From: Phoronis australis
Lineage: Eukaryota; Phoronida; Phoronidae
NCBI GenBank assembly: GCA_002633005.1
Contig: NMRA01000914.1
Span: 11,449 to 71,310 of the forward strand
DNA: 59,862 bases
Reading direction: 5' to 3'
Part shown: piece by piece, positions 55,799 through 59,862 of the stretch
How the letters are laid out: every line of letters begins with the position of its first letter
Numbering within the stretch: position 1 is the first letter of the stretch
Program-made: the position numbers and the translations under genes
Notes under the pieces: generated by a model
The model's input: the letters and a program-made list of their open reading frames with translations, nothing else
What the model was told of the DNA's origin: nothing
Databases searched by the model: none

Positions 55799-58500
55799 CT
55801 GTAAAAAGTCCGCGTGCAGCTTTACCAGAACAATGGTTACACTGAAATTTCGATTGCCATGTAAGCCTAAACTTTATTGTACGACGTGACAGACTACATA
55901 AGCGAATATAATTTCCCACTAGCACGGGTCCCTAGAAGGCGCTTCCAATTTGCCGCATACCCTAGGGGGCTCTTTCGGGAAAAGGTGGTAGGTTTCTTTC
56001 GATCTCATTCAGCAGTGTACTTAAAACTTAAAGCGCGGTCTACACTGGCAAACTGTTTTTTCTAAACTCGAACAAAGTCGTATGCAAAGAAAAGTTTGCA
56101 TTTGTGGACGAGTTGCCAAAATAAGCGACCAAACTTGTTTGCCAGAAGGTTGGTGATGTTTAGCTAAGGATATCGTGTTCAATGCACTCCTGTAAGATCC
56201 TGGCCCCTTGCCAGGGAAAACGTCGAAAAACTGAGAAGGTTTATCCTCATTTTAATTTCCCAGTTTGAAATGCTCAATGGTTTATGTACACGCAGGTTAC
56301 ATGATACATCGCGTCTGCTTACAGTGAGAGACATCGAATGAGTGAGCACGTTCATTGCCATTACACGTGAAAGAGGGCTGAAACGCGAAAGGCGTTATTC
56401 AAAGTGGCTCTCTACCATTGAAACAAAATTTAAACTTTCACTTGGTATTTTTACGGTTTGTTTGTAAAGATTTTGAGTCTCTGCTTATGCCAAAGCATTC
56501 TTCCGTTAGTTTCAAATTTCAAAGAAACGATGTGTCAACGGCTCGTCACTTCCTTGGGATTTTTTCCAAAAGGCAGAGCACGTAAGGCAAGACAAGGACG
56601 TAGCACATTTCCCTTGAATAGAAAATGTGAACTTTGACCTTTGATGTAAACAAAACAATGGCGATTTCAAGAAGCAGCCAGTCCGAGCGAATGCGCGCAT
56701 CGTTAGAGGCGTAGAATTTGAAATTCTGAAGTTATTTTGTAAAAAATTCTTGCGATATTCCTAGTAAAACTCTCACGTTAACATCCCCAAGAATTCGATC
56801 CGACGTGATCTGTTTAAATGGTATTTTTACATTGCCTCTTTATGTTCCGAGTTCCAGAGCAGAGGTTGCAACTTTAGTCTGTGTCAGCCAAAAGACGCAA
56901 AAATCACTAGCTTTTTACTAGCTCAAGTTGTTCTTGTACAGAGCAGCGATTCAGGTCATTCAAGAACAGATGTTAGTCAGTCAAACATCGTTCCTGACTC
57001 GGAACAGGGCAAGCAGTCAAATATCATCGGCTCTCATTAAGCCATCATCGTCGTCGGGGAACTCCATTTTAAAGCATTTCTTCGCTACGCCTCGAGTATC
57101 CAGAGTAGTGCTGCAACTGCGCAAGTCCGTCTTCTTCAGGTGGCACTCAACAGTTTTTGCTGGTTTTGGGCTTGAAAAACGAAATGCAGACAGTTCCACT
57201 TCTCTGTTCCACAGAGTGTACAAACTTGTAAACAGGAACAGGGACAAATATTTCGAAAACGAACCGGAAGCTGAGTTGTGTCTTGGAAGAGAGTGGCGCT
57301 TTGTCTGGGAATTCCATGAGAAATTGTTGTCTATAATCTATGCCTTAATAGTTAGCTTAGATACGTACACTATACACGGGCTTTAAAAACTATATCCGTT
57401 CCTGACATGTTCGATTTCCCTATGAGCAACTCGGGTCCTCTTCGTTAACAATGCTTTCCAAAAACTATCTCCAAAAGCTAGTAGTTAGTTCCTTAAACTT
57501 GTATCCTTTCGATGGCTGTCAATGGTATTGTTTGTTGTTGTTTTTTTTTTTCAATTCCATCTCCCATTTTGGATGTTAGGGCAGCATGTCTTAATACTAC
57601 TGTGTTTCACCCGAACTTGTTCTGTGGTTTTTTAGATCAGTTTGAAATTTTGTTTACTAATTCCTCCAAAGGAGGATCATGTCTGAATGCGGGCTCTTAA
57701 TAAGGAAGACATTACCATTAAACAAAGTTGAAAAAGAGGAACATTTAATTCCATCATATGACGTCCCTTAAAGAGGCAATCTTCCTTAACCTAATGATTG
57801 TACGATTTCACAAAAACAGGATATGATAGCAATTGATTCCGTCATTGGAGCCCCCTGCATGAGTGGCCCTTTAAGAAGAAGTGGTACGATTAAGAATGGG
57901 AAAGGGGCGGATACGAATGCTATGAAAACATCCCTTATGAGGCCATTAAATATGAAAGGACATATAAATTCAAAAACAGGAGATGAGCAATAACTACTGT
58001 TATCATCAGAGCCTCTCTTTCTCTATCTCCTTGTCATGTTACCAATCTATGTCATGTGATACTACTTCGAGAGAATCACTTAAAAGAGAGAGGGGCCCCT
58101 GGAGAAATTCAGTACCTTCTTGAATATAAAAGTCTGGAAGTAACAAATTTCTCGTACAATTTTTAACTATGTATGATGAAGACCACGTGTTTATTTAGAA
58201 GACCATTAGGCTTACAACAAAACAAAACCTGAAACCTAACAAAAATGTCCTGGCTAAAGCCCAACAATAGTAGTTGACAAATGATCTCTTGAAGATATCT
58301 TACCTTTATATTCAGCAAAGAAGGGGTCACTAAAGTGTAAGTATTTCGTAACTTTCAAGCCTGTAGGAGTTTGCCTTTTTCTAAAGGTGGGCAGGGTCTA
58401 CGCTAATAAATTATTACATAAGACGGCAGGTGAGTGAGTACCCATAATGCGTGACTAAGCTGTCATTTCATTCACTAGTCTTCTGTCACAATCAGCCTCC
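55799..58500. other. Upstream of visible laccase B exons; unassigned ORFs
   Basis: The missing first exon or exons of laccase B might lie here or beyond the window; I found no sequence of the expected CxxADG...PGPxI type before a minus-strand donor. The overlapping frames 56928-57386 (+, 152 residues) and 57017-57247 (-) show no clear domain. The minus one ends in an acidic 'EFPDDDDG' tail and could be a terminal exon of something else, but evidence is thin. Confidence 0.3.
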
Positions 58501-58641
58501 CGTTCAGTAACGCTAGGACCTCGCTAAAAAGCAAGACTTCGCGATATTACGCGAGATATTGCCGTGCATTATAAATGAGAGCACGTGACTTTGACAAGGT
58601 TTTAGCTAGGTCCTAGCGTAGGTCCTATCGTGTACTGAACG
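58501..58641. mobile_element. MITE-like element with CGTTCAGTA ends
   Basis: CGTTCAGTAACGCTAGGACC on the left pairs with GGTCCTATCGTGTACTGAACG on the right (a 3-bp difference inside). The interior has TTCGCGATATTACGCGA words. About 141 bp. Confidence 0.7.
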
Positions 58642-58723
58642 CACGCCTGGTCCGACTTTGAATACGATTTGGTTATCAACTGGCTCGTTATTTCTGAGAC
58701 TGTTCCCTTGTATACATATTCTA

Positions 58724-58990
58724 CATGGGCGCACCCAGGGGGGCTCGGAGGGCTCGAATGAGCCCCACGATTTGGCGAATGGGGCAAAAAGATCCGCCTC
58801 AATGAAACAAACAGTCCGAGCAAACGAGACAAAAGTCTACAAAATCCAAGGAATTCGGCGGGGATGCACAGTCCTTAGGCATGAGCCTAGTGGCCCCGTT
58901 TTTGTTTAGTCCTCATTGATTTTTTTCCAGTAAAAGGTCCGCGTACCGAAAAATTCGAACCCCCTATATTTTAGGCCGGGCGCGCGCATG
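58724..58990 (+). mobile_element. MITE-like element with ATGCGCGCACCCAG ends, copy 1
   Basis: Left end CATGGGCGCACCCAGGGGGG, right end CCGGGCGCGCGCATG. Internal words GCGAATGGGGCAAAAAGATC, ACGAGACAAAAGTC and AATTCGAACCCCC are shared with the 52108-52299 element on the opposite strand. About 267 bp. Confidence 0.75.
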
Positions 58991-59862
58991 TTCTAATGTG
59001 CTTTGTTTTTCAGTCTCGAATGTTGCTGTCGCACAAGTGTTGCTTTGTGCAGTCTACCATTGGTGTGATGTCGTTTCGCTGCGATCTGTATTTCATGTTT
59101 GCGGCACGTGGTGCTCATAGCTGTTAGTATTTGATAGAACAAGTGTAACTTATATTGAATATTTGCTGCAACGGGAAACTAGTATTTTTAATACTACATG
59201 TTAGTTAATGTAAGTGTTATGAGCAGACCTTGGTTCCGTCTGGTTGTGAAAGCGTACTTGGCTGTGGTTTGTTATGAAGGGTCGTTGACTTACTTGATCA
59301 TTGAACCCAAGTAATTTCCTGGTAAACGTAATGTTTTGTTATGACCGACACAACTGAACTGTGAGTGGCAACTGGTCGAGTTCAAGCAAGGCTGGGGAAC
59401 AGGTCATGCGTAACAGTTAAAAAAAAGCAGTGATCAGTGAATGTGACAAGCTATTGAGCTGTGGATTTGACCTATCGCTAGCTCCGCTCCCTGAAAAGTC
59501 ACGCACAACGCGTTGGCGGCTTGGATACGGAGACGAAGGTGTGTCAAGAATGTTGCATTCTTATTGGTCACTTTTAAAAGCCGTCAGTCAAACTCCTGGC
59601 GATAGGTCTGGGGCTATTCGGAGAATTCTCCTCGCGGTGTCGCTGCTGTACTAGTGGTGATTGAATTGCTGTCTGCATGTAAACAAATGGTAAAAGATGG
59701 AATTTTTATCAAAATACGTCGTCGCGCTAAGCCTTATTACTGCTAATTTCCCTGGTGCAAGTCTTCGACAGGTGGCCACAAATTCCCAAAAGACCTAAGG
59801 TTACTATATTCGTGGACAATTGCGGTCAACAGGGTCAACTAACTGACAAAAAGTGTGTGGAT
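58991..59862. other. Intergenic DNA, nothing recognised
   Basis: No gene, RNA or repeat recognised to the end of the window. Confidence 0.35.

Noticed and set aside
56928-57386. 152-residue plus-strand ORF as a gene
   Set aside because: No recognisable domain, no signal peptide, overlapped by an equally plausible minus-strand frame; left as unassigned.
1-59862. CRISPR array, bacterial operon or phage-type defence system
   Set aside because: No direct-repeat/spacer arrays, ribosome-binding sites or compact gene runs; the window is intron-containing animal-type DNA. The only dense tandem repeats are coding modules, minisatellites and transposon repeats.

Overview
This window looks like nuclear DNA from an invertebrate animal. 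Genes are sparse and split by spliced introns, intergenic DNA is AT-rich, there are many short inverted-repeat (MITE-like) insertions, and LINE, gag-pro retroelement and DNA-transposon remains are present. An amphioxus-, hemichordate- or similar marine invertebrate would be my first guess, but the sequence alone does not settle the species. No bacterial-type operons, rRNA genes or CRISPR arrays are seen.

Layout. 1-4.5 kb: sparse DNA with a palindrome-bearing dispersed repeat and a G/C-run hairpin repeat. 4.6-5.8 kb (minus strand): two exons of an immunoglobulin-superfamily gene. 6.9-7.1 kb: a MITE. 7.17-12.25 kb: a complete but decayed DNA transposon, with terminal inverted repeats, a putative GAA target duplication and a degenerate transposase-like gene on the minus strand; it resembles Academ. 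12.5-12.8 kb: two more MITEs. 15.1-16.0 kb: a TIR element with G-rich minisatellite arms. 16.9-18.4 kb: a decayed gag-protease retroelement, abutting at about 18.45 kb a stray laccase exon plus a LINE fragment. 21.28-25.20 kb (plus strand): the most striking gene, a signal-peptide protein of about 1,306 residues made of 24 tandem four-cysteine modules joined by Thr-rich linkers.

27.3-40.6 kb (minus strand): the C-terminal half of a laccase (copy A), probably a pseudogene because its N-terminal exons are absent and one exon has a 1-bp deletion. 43.6-45.4 kb: a LINE remnant. 46.7-55.8 kb (minus strand): a second laccase (copy B), with eight exons reconstructed in frame (574 residues, all four copper motifs); its first exon or exons are not recognised in the window. 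The rest is intronic or intergenic DNA with MITEs.

Assembly caution. The stretch between two single-N joins (29494 and 32769) is very likely a misplaced allelic contig. Its 3' part matches 25.2-26.6 kb almost perfectly and supplies 815 bp for the 260-N gap, while 28220-29493 and 32770-34043 look identical. The 'second' repeat gene at 29.5-30.8 kb is therefore probably the other allele of the 21.3-25.2 kb gene, with a different set of modules. The real locus is several kb shorter than shown.

How the genes may relate. The laccases (secreted or surface phenol oxidases) and the Tyr/Cys-rich, Thr-linked modular protein lie next to each other in convergent orientation. A role in an oxidatively cross-linked extracellular coat is possible, but this is only an inference.
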